The notes below the pieces were generated by a model. The model saw nothing but the letters and a program-made list of their open reading frames with translations. It ran no database searches and was not told the origin of the DNA. DNA of 64,000 bases from Prochlorococcus sp. AG-347-M23 (GTDB lineage: Bacteria > Cyanobacteriota > Cyanobacteriia > PCC-6307 > Cyanobiaceae), in NCBI GenBank assembly GCA_003278855.1, contig QCCU01000001.1, forward strand, positions 62,001 through 126,000. Reading direction: 5' to 3'. Positions 25,613 to 36,628 of the stretch are shown here, piece after piece. Within the stretch, counting starts at the first letter, position 1. Every line of letters begins with the position of its first letter. The translations under genes were made by a program, and so were the position numbers.

Positions 25613-26794
25613 TTATTTTATATATTCTTTTAAAACCCCATTTCGATTTGGATGTCTAAGTTTTCTTAGGGCTTTTGCCTCAATTTGTCTAATTCTTTCT
25701 CTCGTCACGTCAAAAATTTGGCCAATTTCTTCAAGAGTTTTCATTCTTCCATCATCAATTCCATATCTCAATCTAAGAACATCTCTTTCTCTTGGGCTAA
25801 GAGTGGCTAAAACTCCTTCCAAATCTTCTCTCAATAAAGTTTTAGAAACATCTTGCTCTGGATTTTCTATATCAGCCTCTATAAAGTCTCCAAGTCTTGA
25901 GTCTTCTTCTTTCCCTATTGGGGTTTCTAAAGAAATAGGAAGTTGCGCACTTTTAGCTATAAATCTTAATTTTTCAATTGTCATTTCCATACTCTCAGCA
26001 ATTTCTTCTTCACTAGGTTTTCTACCAAATTCTTGGCTAAGAACTTTTGTGGTTTTTTTAATTCTGGAAATCGTCTCGTATAAGTGAACTGGCAATCTAA
26101 TAGTTCTACTTTGATCCGCGATTGCTCTTGTAATAGCTTGGCGAATCCACCAAGTTGCATATGTAGAGAACTTATAACCTTTTTCATGGTCAAATTTTTC
26201 CGCTGCCCTAATTAGACCTAAACTTCCTTCTTGGATTAAATCTTGAAATGATAAACCTCTATTCATATATTTTTTAGCAATGGAAACAACTAATCTTAAA
26301 TTTGATTGAACCATTTTTTCTTTGGCTCTCCTACCCAAGAGAAGTCTTCTTCTAAATTTTGGCAGAGGCATATCTATTAACTCGGCCCATTCTCTAACAG
26401 ATGGGAAATGTCCTTTTTCTGACTCATATTGAGTTGCCAGCTCTTCTAGTTGGAGTAAGTCAGCAATTTTTCTTGCAAGCTCAATTTCTTCATCTGGTCT
26501 TAAAAGTCTAATTCTTCCAATTTCCTGTAGATAAACTCTTATTGAATCTTCAGTGTAGATACCTTTTGGCCCAAGCTTTACATTCCCGAGCCCTTTATCT
26601 TCTTCCTCAGAATCATTAAATTCATTATTATTTTCAATACTGCTTTCGTTTAACTCGGAAGATGTCTTTAAATTTTGACTATTTTTATTACTATCTTCTT
26701 CAACTACTGTTTCTAAATTTGTATTAATTTTTTTATTAATCTTTTTTTTGGAACTAGGCTTGTAATTCTTTGATTCTGCTGCTACTGGACACAT
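25613..26794 (-). CDS. rpoD: Principal RNA polymerase sigma factor (group 1/SigA type)
   Basis: A 393-residue sigma-70 protein. After an Asn/Glu-rich N-terminal part (no long region 1.1) come region 1.2-2 ([51 protein letters not shown]), region 3, and region 4 ([24 protein letters not shown]). The intact helix-turn-helix and full core-binding part point to the housekeeping sigma. ATG at 26794 with AAAGGAG six bases upstream. It is divergent from priA across 322 bases, the largest gene-free stretch in the window. Confidence 0.94.
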   Translation of the reverse strand: MCPVAAESKNYKPSSKKKINKKINTNLETVVEEDSNKNSQNLKTSSELNESSIENNNEFNDSEEEDKGLGNVKLGPKGIYTEDSIRVYLQEIGRIRLLRPDEEIELARKIADLLQLEELATQYESEKGHFPSVREWAELIDMPLPKFRRRLLLGRRAKEKMVQSNLRLVVSIAKKYMNRGLSFQDLIQEGSLGLIRAAEKFDHEKGYKFSTYATWWIRQAITRAIADQSRTIRLPVHLYETISRIKKTTKVLSQEFGRKPSEEEIAESMEMTIEKLRFIAKSAQLPISLETPIGKEEDSRLGDFIEADIENPEQDVSKTLLREDLEGVLATLSPRERDVLRLRYGIDDGRMKTLEEIGQIFDVTRERIRQIEAKALRKLRHPNRNGVLKEYIK

Positions 26795-26927
26795 AATTGA
26801 CTCCTTTCTACGGTGAATTTAACTAGATAAAATTTTATTTAGGGCTAATTTGAACATTTAGTAGTAAAGTTACCCTTAATGTTTAAAAAACTTTTTCACA
26901 AAATGAGAATAAGAAAAGTTTTCTAAA

Positions 26928-26956
26928 TTGTTGAAAAATTTAAATAGTGCTATAGA
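26928..26956 (+). promoter_or_regulatory. Predicted promoter in the rpoD-priA gap (plus strand)
   Basis: TTGTTG at 26928-26933 is followed by a 17-base spacer and TATAGA at 26951-26956, preceded by TG one base upstream (extended -10). A transcript would start near 26963, giving about 154 bases of leader before the priA TTG. The spacing and extended -10 make it a good candidate; not tested. Confidence 0.45.
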
Positions 26957-26962
26957 TTACCT

Positions 26963-27116
26963 AAAGTAAAAAGTCTTGGGATTTCTCAGACAGGCAGATC
27001 ATTTTTTGAATTTCAGTCAATGATCAAAGCTTCATGTCTCCCTTAAGAGCAGGATACTTACAATGTGCAAAAAACACTTTGTGGAATGTTCAACAATCCA
27101 ATACTAAGAAAAAGTT
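26963..27116 (+). ncRNA. Candidate structured priA leader or small RNA
   Basis: The 154 bases before the priA start contain a foldable segment 26975-27047: CTT and GGGA at 26975-26981 pair with TCCC and AAG at 27039-27047, and GATCATT at 26997-27003 pairs with AATGATC at 27019-27025, with a bulge between. Smaller stems follow near 27070-27090. No small ORF is evident. This is the only notable content of the 26795-27116 gap besides promoters. It may be a 5' leader or a small RNA; I cannot match it to a known family. Confidence 0.35.
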
Positions 27117-29393
27117 TTGAAGCCGGCAAGTAATCAGTTATTAAATATCTCCTATAAATTGGAAATTTTGCTTGATGTAGGTAGTAGTAATGAAAGCTTT
27201 TACTATTTAGATGGAAATAATCTTGGGGCAGAAGTTGGAGATATTGTAAGTGTAAGACTAAGAGGGAGATTATTGAATGGGTTGGTGATCTCAAAAAAAA
27301 ACTTTTCGACAATTAATAATGATGAAGCAAATATTACTGGAGGGAAAAGCATAAGATATTTGTTTGTTGAAAGTATTTTGCAGAAAAAAATAATTGATGA
27401 CTCGTGGAGAGAATTGATAGACTTCCTAGCCTCTTTTTATATGGTTAGTAATTTAAAAATGTTCAAAACTGCATTTCCTCCTGGCTGGATTGGTAAATAT
27501 AAGAATTTTTCTAAAGGTTTAAAAGATCAAATATGGATTGAAACTAAAAAAGAATTTGATATTAAGAAAAATGGATTAACCAAAAAAGAATTTACTTTAT
27601 TGGATACTTTATCTAAAAAAGGTAATTGGCAAAGTGAATTAATAAAGTCTGGTTTTAATTACACTCTAATTAACTCAATGGTCAGCAAAAATTATCTTGC
27701 TAAATCTAAAAGAAAAAAAAATATAAATACTAAATTAAATTCCTTTTTTGAAGATCATATCGCAACTAAAAAACCAAATCTTTCAAATGAGCAAAAAATT
27801 GCATTTCAAGAATTTCAAACAATGAAACCAGGAGATGTTTTACTTCTATGGGGCGAAACAGGTTCAGGTAAAACAGAAGTGTACATGAGAATTGCTGAAG
27901 ATCAATTTCTTAAGAAAAAAAGTTCTTTGATACTAGCCCCAGAAATTGGATTAATTCCTCAACTTATTGATAGGTTTAGTAGGCGATTTAATAATGTCGT
28001 TTATGAATATCATAGTAATTGTTCTCCCGATCATAGAACTTTAGTTTGGAAGAAAATTATTAATGCTAATGAACCTTTAATAGTAATAGGTACAAGGTCG
28101 GCAGTTTTTCTTCCAATCAAAAATCTGGGATTAATAATAATGGATGAAGAACATGATGTTTCTTATAAGCAAGATAGTCCTATGCCTTGCTATGACGCAA
28201 GAGAGATTGCTATTGAAATAGTAAAAAGGAATTCTGCAAAGTTAATTTTTGGGAGTGCAACCCCATCAATGAAGACTTGGAAAAAATGTATTTTTGAAAG
28301 GAATTTTAAATTAGTAAGAATGATTCAAAGGATATCCAGTAATGAGACTCCTGAAATAAAAATTATTGATATGCGGGATGAGTTCAAGAAGGGAAATATG
28401 AAAATTTTTTCCAATGAATTATTACAATTTCTTCCTCAACTACGCTTAAAAAAAGAGCAAGCAATAATTTTGATCCCTAGGAGGGGTCATAGTGGATTTT
28501 TAAGTTGTAGAAATTGCGGATATTTAATAAATTGCCCCAACTGTGATGTTCCTTTATCAGTTCATCTCGGATCACAAGGGAAAAAATGGTTAAGGTGTCA
28601 CTGGTGTGATCATAAATCAAGATTGATCAATCGTTGTCCAGATTGTCATTCAACTGCTTTCAAACCTTTTGGAATTGGTACGCAAAGGGTAATAGAGTTT
28701 TTAAATGAAGAATTTCCTGACTTAAGAGTACTTCGCTTTGATAGAGATACAACTTCAGGAAAGGATGGTCATAGAGATATTCTTTCAAAGTTTTCTAAAG
28801 GTGATGCTGATATTCTTGTCGGTACTCAGATGTTGGCAAAAGGTATTGATATCCCCAATATTACTCTTTCAGTAGTTATTGCAGCAGATGGGTTGCTTCA
28901 TCGCCCAGACATTTCAGCAGAAGAAAAATCATTACAATTATTTTTGCAAGTAGCAGGAAGGGCCGGCAGGGCACAAAAAAAAGGGAAAGTAATTTTTCAA
29001 ACATATAAACCTAACCACCCGGTGATTTCCTATCTTCAAAAAAGAGATTATGAAAGATTTTTAATTGAAAACTCGAGATTGAGAAAGGATGCTAATTTAT
29101 TTCCATTTTGCACAATTTGCCTACTTAAATTATCAGGTGAAAATTATGAATTAACTGAGTCAATTGCAATAAAATTAGCAAAATATCTACTCAGTTTTTG
29201 TGAGAAAAAGAACTGGAAATTAATTGGTCCTGCCCCTAGTTTAATAGCTAAAGTCGGTAAAAAATTTAGATGGCAGATATTAATACATGGTCCTGAAGGT
29301 ACAAAGATACCTTTACCTGATAGATCAATATTATGGAAACTTATTCCAAAAAATGTTTTTTTAACAATAGATGTTAATCCAGCAGAGTTGTAA
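27117..29393 (+). CDS. priA: Primosomal helicase PriA
   Basis: A 758-residue helicase that restarts replication at stalled forks. After the DNA-binding N-terminus come Walker A GETGSGKTEVYMR (near residue 250), Walker B IIMDEEHDVSYKQ, the HD1 GSATPSMKTW motif, the cysteine-rich zinc region (CRNCGYLINCPNCD, CHWCDH, CPDCHS) and HD2 VLRFDRDTTSGKDG, GTQMLAKGIDIPN and QVAGRAGRA. The start is TTG at 27117; an in-frame stop nine bases further upstream fixes it. Its stop abuts that of the DUF3153 gene. Very secure. Confidence 0.97.
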   Translation: MKPASNQLLNISYKLEILLDVGSSNESFYYLDGNNLGAEVGDIVSVRLRGRLLNGLVISKKNFSTINNDEANITGGKSIRYLFVESILQKKIIDDSWRELIDFLASFYMVSNLKMFKTAFPPGWIGKYKNFSKGLKDQIWIETKKEFDIKKNGLTKKEFTLLDTLSKKGNWQSELIKSGFNYTLINSMVSKNYLAKSKRKKNINTKLNSFFEDHIATKKPNLSNEQKIAFQEFQTMKPGDVLLLWGETGSGKTEVYMRIAEDQFLKKKSSLILAPEIGLIPQLIDRFSRRFNNVVYEYHSNCSPDHRTLVWKKIINANEPLIVIGTRSAVFLPIKNLGLIIMDEEHDVSYKQDSPMPCYDAREIAIEIVKRNSAKLIFGSATPSMKTWKKCIFERNFKLVRMIQRISSNETPEIKIIDMRDEFKKGNMKIFSNELLQFLPQLRLKKEQAIILIPRRGHSGFLSCRNCGYLINCPNCDVPLSVHLGSQGKKWLRCHWCDHKSRLINRCPDCHSTAFKPFGIGTQRVIEFLNEEFPDLRVLRFDRDTTSGKDGHRDILSKFSKGDADILVGTQMLAKGIDIPNITLSVVIAADGLLHRPDISAEEKSLQLFLQVAGRAGRAQKKGKVIFQTYKPNHPVISYLQKRDYERFLIENSRLRKDANLFPFCTICLLKLSGENYELTESIAIKLAKYLLSFCEKKNWKLIGPAPSLIAKVGKKFRWQILIHGPEGTKIPLPDRSILWKLIPKNVFLTIDVNPAEL

Positions 29394-30503
29394 TTACTTT
29401 GATGGAAGTTGAGGTAAATCTGAACCTAATTTAAATCTATAGAATCTTAATAAATAAGCCAATATTATAATTATAAAAATAATAGATATTCCAATCAAGA
29501 GTTTGTTGAGGCTCCAGAAAGAAAATTCAAGACTATTTATCTGCCCTTGATTTAAATCCCAAATTATCAGATTTTTTGTGATTTCTAAATTTGAATTATT
29601 TTTCTCGGCAAGGATAGCTTTATTAGGGTGAATAATTTTGAAAATGAGTTCTAAATTATCAATGCCTTTAATAGAATTTAGATCCAAATCTAACCGGTAA
29701 AAGTATTTTTTAAAAAAAATGAAGTTTTTTTGAGTAGTATTAATTTCTATATTTGTTGATTCTCCCGCTAACTCTCCAGCTGTATTTTGGGTGATTTTAA
29801 GAACTTGCTTTGTATCCTCTAAATTGAGATTTTTATGTTTCAAAGAAAAGGTTGATTCGTCTTGTTCAATTTCTGCGCCAGGAAAAATATCTTTCATCTT
29901 CTCTTCAAATCTTAATTGCCAAGGAAATTTCTTTATGTATTTACTCTCTATCACTAAATTATTAGTTATTGAATCAAGTTCACTAAGATCAAGGGTATCC
30001 TCAACTTTTACGCAGCCACTTAAAAGTGGAATTAATAATAATAGTATTAAAAAAATGATGAGTGAAAAACCTTTCTGAAAGGGTTTTGTTTCACCAGTTG
30101 GTGTCTCAGTTACATTAATAAATTTTTTTTTCTTCAATATTTCTCTTTTTTTGCGCAGTGAATTAAGAGATTTTTTATTGAGTGATGGGTTGCTTTCAAA
30201 CTGTAAGTTCCAATTTTCTGGCTTTTTAATGTCAGGAGAGTCTATAACTTCCATCAAATATTTTGCATTTTCTCTCGTCTTGTTATCGTAAGATTTTAGA
30301 AGTTCTTTACAAAACCTTTTAGCCTCCTCCCTTTTATTGATACCACATAGAGCAGTAATTAAGATTGTTCTTAAATTTACTCCCTCTTTGCTTGATAAAG
30401 GAAATGATTCGATTATGGGCAAAAGAAATTCAATGCAATAATGATACTCACCTTTAGCTAAAGCAAGTTCTACTTTTTCTAAAACTTGCTCATAAGTTTT
30501 CAT
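29394..30503 (-). CDS. DUF3153 membrane protein with TPR-like N-terminus
   Basis: The 369-residue protein has an N-terminal ~110-residue soluble, TPR/helix-like part (EQVLEKVELALAKGEYHYCIEFL), then a membrane helix (SLIIFLILLLLIPLLSGC) and a beta-rich C-terminal domain typical of DUF3153 lipoprotein-like proteins (VKVEDTLDLSEL). A final helix (LLIGISIIFIIIILAYLLRF) sits near the C-terminus. Role unknown; the Cys at the end of the first helix resembles a lipobox, but it is internal here. It overlaps nothing and is three bases downstream of argB. ATG at 30503. Confidence 0.8.
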   Translation of the reverse strand: MKTYEQVLEKVELALAKGEYHYCIEFLLPIIESFPLSSKEGVNLRTILITALCGINKREEAKRFCKELLKSYDNKTRENAKYLMEVIDSPDIKKPENWNLQFESNPSLNKKSLNSLRKKREILKKKKFINVTETPTGETKPFQKGFSLIIFLILLLLIPLLSGCVKVEDTLDLSELDSITNNLVIESKYIKKFPWQLRFEEKMKDIFPGAEIEQDESTFSLKHKNLNLEDTKQVLKITQNTAGELAGESTNIEINTTQKNFIFFKKYFYRLDLDLNSIKGIDNLELIFKIIHPNKAILAEKNNSNLEITKNLIIWDLNQGQINSLEFSFWSLNKLLIGISIIFIIIILAYLLRFYRFKLGSDLPQLPSK

Positions 30504-30506
30504 GGG

Positions 30507-31358
30507 TTACGCGACTATCATTGTACCTATTCCGGAATTTGTAAAAATCTCAAGAAGTAATGAATGTTCTATTCTTCCATCAATTATGTGAGCTGCTTTG
30601 ACTCCTTGGGCCAAAGCTCTTATACAGCATTCTGTCTTTGGAATCATACCTTCAGTCACAATTTTTTTATCAATAAAATCCCTTGCCTCTTTGAGATTAG
30701 TTTTTTCAACAAGACTATTTTTGTTATCTTTTTCTTTTAAAATCCCTTGAGTATCAGTAAGAAGAATAAGTTTTTCTGCATTTATTGCCGCAGCAATTTC
30801 TCCAGCAACAAAATCTGCATTAATGTTATGGGAAATACCCTCCAAGGTTGATCCAATGCTAGAAATAATTGGAATGTATCCTTTAGAAATAAGAGGATCT
30901 AATATTTCAGGATTGATTTTTGTAACCTCTCCCACTAACCCATGGCTACCATCTCCTAGTTCTCTAGATTGAATTAAGTTGCCATCAAGACCTGATATTC
31001 CCACAGCTAAGGATCCAGTTATATTAATTCCTTTTACAATTTGTTTGTTAACTCTACCCATTAGAACCATCTCGACAATTTCCATTGTCTTTTGATCAGT
31101 AATTCTTAATCCATTTTCGAATTTAGGAGATATTTCTAATTTTTTTAACCAATTATTAATCTCTGGTCCACCTCCATGAATTACTATCGGACAAACCCCA
31201 ACGGTTGATAAAAGTGCAATGTCTCTAAAAAAAGCATTTTTTAACTTATCATTCTCCATAACAGAACCACCATATTTGATAACAATTTTTCTACCTGAGA
31301 AACTTTGTATGTATGGAAGTGCTTCGCTTAATATTGATACTCTTTGAGAATCATTCAT
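30507..31358 (-). CDS. argB: Acetylglutamate kinase
   Basis: The 283-residue enzyme phosphorylates N-acetylglutamate in arginine synthesis and is the classic target of PII in cyanobacteria. Key segments are [11 protein letters not shown] (Lys and Gly-Gly for ATP), [28 protein letters not shown] and LLTDTQGIL with [14 protein letters not shown] near the end. Length matches. The C-terminus lies three bases before the DUF3153 start on the same strand. ATG at 31358. Confidence 0.97.
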   Translation of the reverse strand: MNDSQRVSILSEALPYIQSFSGRKIVIKYGGSVMENDKLKNAFFRDIALLSTVGVCPIVIHGGGPEINNWLKKLEISPKFENGLRITDQKTMEIVEMVLMGRVNKQIVKGINITGSLAVGISGLDGNLIQSRELGDGSHGLVGEVTKINPEILDPLISKGYIPIISSIGSTLEGISHNINADFVAGEIAAAINAEKLILLTDTQGILKEKDNKNSLVEKTNLKEARDFIDKKIVTEGMIPKTECCIRALAQGVKAAHIIDGRIEHSLLLEIFTNSGIGTMIVA

Positions 31359-31421
31359 TATTAAAATTTATTAAAACTTGATTGAATTGAGAAATTAGTT
31401 TTTACAAATATATCCCTATAT

Positions 31422-31952
31422 TCAATAAAAGAGAATAAAATCAAATTCTTTTTTATTATCGTCGATAATAAATTCTGATTCAAGACCTTTTACGAAAAAC
31501 CTATTTAATCTTTCTTGTTTTTCAATCCATTTTTCTAGAGGGACAGCGTTTAATTCGAAACGCATTCTTAGACCATTTTTTTCTTCCTTTGTAATTTCTT
31601 CTATTTCTTTTAGTTGAGGGGGGTTATCTTCGTCCCACAAATTTAAAGATTCTAGTGACGATTCAAGATGAGCTTTTATCCCATACCTCCATCTTGTAAC
31701 ATCTTTAACTAATGCTGTTAGTTCTTTTGGTCTATTAAATTTATTTGTCGCAAAATTTGTCTTGTCAAATAACTCTACAGGAGGTATTTCGGAAGTCTTT
31801 AAGCCTAAGCCAATTAGGAAAATAGGTACTCCGTAAAAAAAAGTAGGCACACTTAAATTCACTGAGTCTGTAAAATAAGCAGTCATTCCAATAAAAGCTA
31901 ATATACCCCCAGCGGTTACGATTAAGTTTCCAGGCGATAAGTATTTCTTCAT
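31422..31952 (-). CDS. DUF2854 membrane protein
   Basis: A 176-residue protein with two N-terminal membrane helices (about residues 9-26 and 34-50: NLIVTAGGILAFIGMTAYF and FYGVPIFLIGLGL), then a soluble part including WRYGIKAHLESSLESLNLWDE. This is the cyanobacterial/plastid DUF2854 family, of unknown function. It is 42 bases from the divergent small gene at 31995 and upstream of argB on the same strand. ATG at 31952. Confidence 0.85.
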   Translation of the reverse strand: MKKYLSPGNLIVTAGGILAFIGMTAYFTDSVNLSVPTFFYGVPIFLIGLGLKTSEIPPVELFDKTNFATNKFNRPKELTALVKDVTRWRYGIKAHLESSLESLNLWDEDNPPQLKEIEEITKEEKNGLRMRFELNAVPLEKWIEKQERLNRFFVKGLESEFIIDDNKKEFDFILFY

Positions 31953-31994
31953 TTTGATTTAGTAGAATGAATTTTAAATAGGCTAACAAGTATT

Positions 31995-32177
31995 ATGCAA
32001 GATTCTAATACTGCAAATCAAGGAGATTTAATTTTTAAACTTGATCAAGATAGAGCATGGCTACTAGAAAATCTTGATAAGGGTAAATGGCCAGAAATCA
32101 GAAGCGAACTTGCCGAGCTTGAAAGAAAAATAAGCAAATTAATTATAAGTGTTCAAGAAAATAATGTTGATATTTGA
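31995..32177 (+). CDS. Small hypothetical protein
   Basis: A 60-residue, charged protein beginning MQDSNTANQGDLIFKLDQDR and rich in Leu/Glu/Lys in a probable helix (WPEIRSELAELERKISKLI). No domain is recognised. The ATG, lack of overlap with neighbours and neighbouring gene spacing argue for a real gene. It ends one base before the SSB-like stop on the other strand. Moderate confidence because of size. Confidence 0.6.
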   Translation: MQDSNTANQGDLIFKLDQDRAWLLENLDKGKWPEIRSELAELERKISKLIISVQENNVDI

Positions 32178-32178
32178 T

Positions 32179-32604
32179 TTAAAAAGGTATTTCGTCCACT
32201 TCAGGTACTAAAGGTGAACTATCCCAACTAGATTTTTTGGCGGTTTCTTTATTTTCAAATGACTCATTATTTTCATTTTGATCAGACTTAATAACATCAA
32301 CCGGCGATATTTGATGAATTTTTGAAGCTGTTAGTTCTGGTTGTTTCTCTTTCGTTCCGTCTTTTCTAGTGACAGAATTCATCTTTAGACGTCCCTCAAT
32401 AACAACATTTTGTCCCTCCTTTAGTTCATCTACCATTTCTTGGGCAATATTTCCCCATCCTATGATCTTGAGATCTCTGGTTGGATCTTCACTACGTAAT
32501 CCTTTAAAATTAACAATCATTTCTGCAATTGGAGTTTGGTTTTCTTTGGTATACCTCATTTGGGGAGCGCTATTAATGACCGCCTGAATTAAACAATGAT
32601 TCAT
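32179..32604 (-). CDS. SSB-like/Ycf41-type protein
   Basis: The 141-residue protein has an OB-fold single-strand-DNA-binding-like core: MNHCLIQAVINSAPQMRYTKEN, then MIVNFKGLRSEDP, LKIIGWGNIAQEM and EGQNVVIEGRLKMNSVTRKDG. The sequence resembles plastid Ycf41 more than E. coli SSB. The tail is disordered and acidic and ends DEIPF, reminiscent of SSB partner-binding tips (DDDIPF). It is therefore a candidate SSB or SSB paralogue. ATG at 32604. Confidence 0.8.
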   Translation of the reverse strand: MNHCLIQAVINSAPQMRYTKENQTPIAEMIVNFKGLRSEDPTRDLKIIGWGNIAQEMVDELKEGQNVVIEGRLKMNSVTRKDGTKEKQPELTASKIHQISPVDVIKSDQNENNESFENKETAKKSSWDSSPLVPEVDEIPF

Positions 32605-32632
32605 TACTTACTATTTAATTAAAGACATACTG

Positions 32633-33430
32633 ATGCAGAATCAAATAAATTGCTATAAAAATGTTTGGATCCTATCAGGAACTTCGGATGGACCTGTAAT
32701 CGCTAATAGGCTTCTTGAACTTAATTATTCAGTCTTTGCAAGTGTTTTAACTTATAAAGCAGGGCAAGCTTATATTGAAAATCCAAAGTTACATATCATT
32801 ACGGGGAAATTAAATAATAAAGATCAAATAATTAATTTCATAAATAAAAATAAAATCACATGCGTTGTCGATGCTACTCATCCGTTTGCCGCAATAATTT
32901 CTAAAAATCTTAATAATGCATGTAAAGAAATTAATACACCTCTTTTACTATTTGAGAGGAGATCTCTTATAAATAACACTAATAATTTTTTTCATATTGA
33001 TCATTTAAAGGATATAAATAATATCGATATAGAAAATAAGAATATTCTTCTTGCAATAGGATCAAGATTCCTTAACGATACAGCTAGTTATTATATGAAT
33101 TGTAAAGCAAATGTATTTACAAGGGTACTTCCAACTTATGAGAGTATTACAAAAGCTTTTGGATCATGTATTAAAAATTCAAACATAGCGATACTTGAAC
33201 CGAGTAAAAATAACAAAAGCATTTTAGAAAAAAAACTTTGTGATTTTTGGGAGATAGATTATGTTCTATGTAGAGAATCTGGAAGTTATTCTCAGAAAAA
33301 CTGGGAGAGTATAGTTTCTGGAAGTAAGATGAAATTATTTTTAGTTAAAAGGCCGAAAGTTGAAAATGATTATTCTTACTCTTTTGATCAATATCACAAT
33401 TTGATAGATCACATAATTAAAAAATATTGA
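32633..33430 (+). CDS. cobK: Precorrin-6A reductase
   Basis: CobK/CbiJ reduces precorrin-6A (or its cobalt form) in cobalamin synthesis. The 265-residue sequence begins with the NADPH-binding WILSGTSDGPVIANRLLELNY and contains VVDATHPFAAIISKN and LLAIGSRFLNDTASYY; the length is near the family's 250-265. Prochlorococcus makes pseudocobalamin, so this is expected. ATG at 32633. cutA follows after 13 bases. Confidence 0.9.
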   Translation: MQNQINCYKNVWILSGTSDGPVIANRLLELNYSVFASVLTYKAGQAYIENPKLHIITGKLNNKDQIINFINKNKITCVVDATHPFAAIISKNLNNACKEINTPLLLFERRSLINNTNNFFHIDHLKDINNIDIENKNILLAIGSRFLNDTASYYMNCKANVFTRVLPTYESITKAFGSCIKNSNIAILEPSKNNKSILEKKLCDFWEIDYVLCRESGSYSQKNWESIVSGSKMKLFLVKRPKVENDYSYSFDQYHNLIDHIIKKY

Positions 33431-33443
33431 TGTTTAATTCATT

Positions 33444-33749
33444 ATGGAAGTATTAGTAATGATCACGACTGAATCAAGTTACGCAAGTGCTTTGCGAATT
33501 GCTAAATTACTAATACAAAATAAACTTGCAGCTTGTGTTTCGATAAAGCAAATTTTTTCAATTTATAAGTGGGATGATGATATTGAAGAAACTAAAGAGT
33601 TTGAAATTACAATAAAAAGTAAACTAGAATTTAAAGATTTTTTAATTGATTTCGTAAATAAAAATTCCACATATGATGTCCCTCAAATTATTTACAAAAA
33701 ATACCATGCTGAGATGAAATATTATGATTGGTTGAATAAGAATATTTGA
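33444..33749 (+). CDS. cutA: CutA divalent-cation-tolerance-type protein
   Basis: The 101-residue CutA1 fold protein shows AALRIAKLLIQNKLAACVS-type features (SALRIAKLLIQNKLAACVSI), IYKWDDDIEETKEFEITIK and VPQIIYKKYHAEMKYYDWL. CutA trimers bind divalent metals; a precise role is unproven. It follows cobK by 13 bases and converges on the PfkB kinase with a six-base gap. ATG at 33444. Confidence 0.93.
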   Translation: MEVLVMITTESSYASALRIAKLLIQNKLAACVSIKQIFSIYKWDDDIEETKEFEITIKSKLEFKDFLIDFVNKNSTYDVPQIIYKKYHAEMKYYDWLNKNI

Positions 33750-33755
33750 TAAAAT

Positions 33756-34757
33756 CTATTTTATTAACTCTTTAAGATCGATATCTGTTCTAGATCCTAA
33801 TTGCGTAATTATTTGCCCCGCACAAATTGAAGCTATCTCTCCGCATTTTTTGAGGGAACAATTGTTTATTAATCCATGGATAAATCCTCCCGCATAAATA
33901 TCTCCTGCTCCTGTAGTATCAATAATCTTGCCTTTCGTTATTGACTCAATTATTTCAACATTATTTTTGTTAACAATCAGAGAACCATTGCTTCCAAGAG
34001 TTACTATAACTAATTCACATAAGGAAGATAGGTCTTCTTGGCAGCTTGCTAATTTATCACTTTTAAATAGACTTAACACCTCGGATTCATTACAAAAAAC
34101 AATATCTACATATTCATAAATTAATTCCAAGAAACTCTCACGATGTCTATCTACACAAAATGAATCAGACAAAGAAAGGATTATTTTTGTATTAGATTGT
34201 TTTGCAATTTGGGCGGCTTTAATAAAAGCTTTTTTAGCTAATTCGCTGTCCCATAAATATCCTTCTAAATATAAGTATTTACTTTCCTTAATTACAGTAA
34301 AGTCAATGTCTTTTGGTTCAAACTCTACAGATGCTCCTAGGTAAGTGCACATAGTTCTTTGTGCATCAGGTGTAACCAAAATGATTGAATGAGCTGTTGG
34401 AGCTCCTTCAATAGTAGGTGGAGTATTAAATATAGTTTTACTTTTTTTTATATCGTCAGAAAAGAAATTCCCAAATTGATCATTTTTCACTCTTCCTATA
34501 AACTGCACATAATTGCCTAATTCTGCTAAAGAAACAACAGTATTTGCTGAGGATCCACCTGAAATTTGTTTGATCACTTTGCAATTTTCTAACAGTCTCT
34601 TAGATTCATCAGAATTAATTAGATTCATTGATCCTTTATCCAGATTATTTATCTCAAGAAACTCATCTTCAATATTTACAATAATATCCACTATTGCGTT
34701 GCCCAGACCAATGAGATCAAATTTTTTATGTTCAAAATGCCTAAAGGGTTCTTTCAT
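33756..34757 (-). CDS. PfkB-family sugar or nucleoside kinase
   Basis: The 333-residue kinase has the PfkB signatures: IGLGNAIVDIIVN at the N-terminus, SGGSSANTVVSLAELG, and the second signature DTTGAGDIYAGGFIHGL near residue 290 with the catalytic Asp. The substrate cannot be read; adenosine and sugar kinases in this family look alike. It lies 15 bases downstream of purA on the same strand, which might favour an adenosine/purine substrate. ATG at 34757. Confidence 0.88.
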   Translation of the reverse strand: MKEPFRHFEHKKFDLIGLGNAIVDIIVNIEDEFLEINNLDKGSMNLINSDESKRLLENCKVIKQISGGSSANTVVSLAELGNYVQFIGRVKNDQFGNFFSDDIKKSKTIFNTPPTIEGAPTAHSIILVTPDAQRTMCTYLGASVEFEPKDIDFTVIKESKYLYLEGYLWDSELAKKAFIKAAQIAKQSNTKIILSLSDSFCVDRHRESFLELIYEYVDIVFCNESEVLSLFKSDKLASCQEDLSSLCELVIVTLGSNGSLIVNKNNVEIIESITKGKIIDTTGAGDIYAGGFIHGLINNCSLKKCGEIASICAGQIITQLGSRTDIDLKELIK

Positions 34758-34772
34758 TAATTTGGAACTAAA

Positions 34773-36137
<1,365 letters not shown>

Positions 36138-36164
36138 TTACTTTTAAAAAGTAAATGAATTGTA

Positions 36165-36602
36165 TCAACTTTCTCTTAGAACCATTTTTTCAGCAAGAGA
36201 AAATTCTTTGGTTAAACGCTCCTTAAGTTTATCTGGTAAGGGTCTACTTGCAAAGTTTTTGTAATGACCTGCCATAGCATTTAATGCTGTTTGCATTGTG
36301 GTAAATGATTGCGTTTTATTCACCATCCCTCTATTTCTATATCTGGAAATGTAGTCAGTTATGAGTGTAAGAGCCTCACTTCTTACTTCATCTTTATTTG
36401 GAGAATCTTTTGGAGTGTCAACAGCTGTTTGTAATGTTTTAACAACAGAAATTGTATCCTTTGCATAGTCACCTGTCATAGCAGTTTTTGCAGCTATGGA
36501 AGGGGAACTAAATAGTGTAAAAACAATGATTAAAGATATTGCAAAAGATATAGCTTTGGTAAGATTCTTAAAAAATAATTTTGATGTCCATTTCAGTAAC
36601 AT
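36165..36602 (-). CDS. psb27: Photosystem II assembly factor Psb27, no lipid-anchor cysteine
   Basis: Psb27 binds CP43 on the lumenal side during PSII assembly and repair. The 145-residue sequence has an N-terminal signal helix (FAISLIIVFTLFSSPSIAA), then TGDYAKDTISVVKTLQTAVD, ISRYRNRG, SFTTMQTALNAMAGHYKNF and RPLPDKLKERL, a match to the four-helix fold. In Synechocystis the signal ends in a lipobox Cys; here the cleavage region SSPSIAAKTA has no Cys, so the mature protein would be soluble. It lies 81 bases after purA's start and is followed by proS upstream on the same strand. ATG at 36602. Confidence 0.93.
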   Translation of the reverse strand: MLLKWTSKLFFKNLTKAISFAISLIIVFTLFSSPSIAAKTAMTGDYAKDTISVVKTLQTAVDTPKDSPNKDEVRSEALTLITDYISRYRNRGMVNKTQSFTTMQTALNAMAGHYKNFASRPLPDKLKERLTKEFSLAEKMVLRES

Positions 36603-36628
36603 AACTTAGCTCCCAAAAAAAATAAGCC

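Noticed and set aside
25467-26087. Long open frame on the plus strand over hemC/rpoD
   Set aside because: It is antisense to two well-supported genes and has a Ser/Phe/Leu-rich composition typical of a shadow frame.
32633-32660. Cobalamin riboswitch before cobK
   Set aside because: The gap to the SSB-like start is only 28 bases, too short for one.
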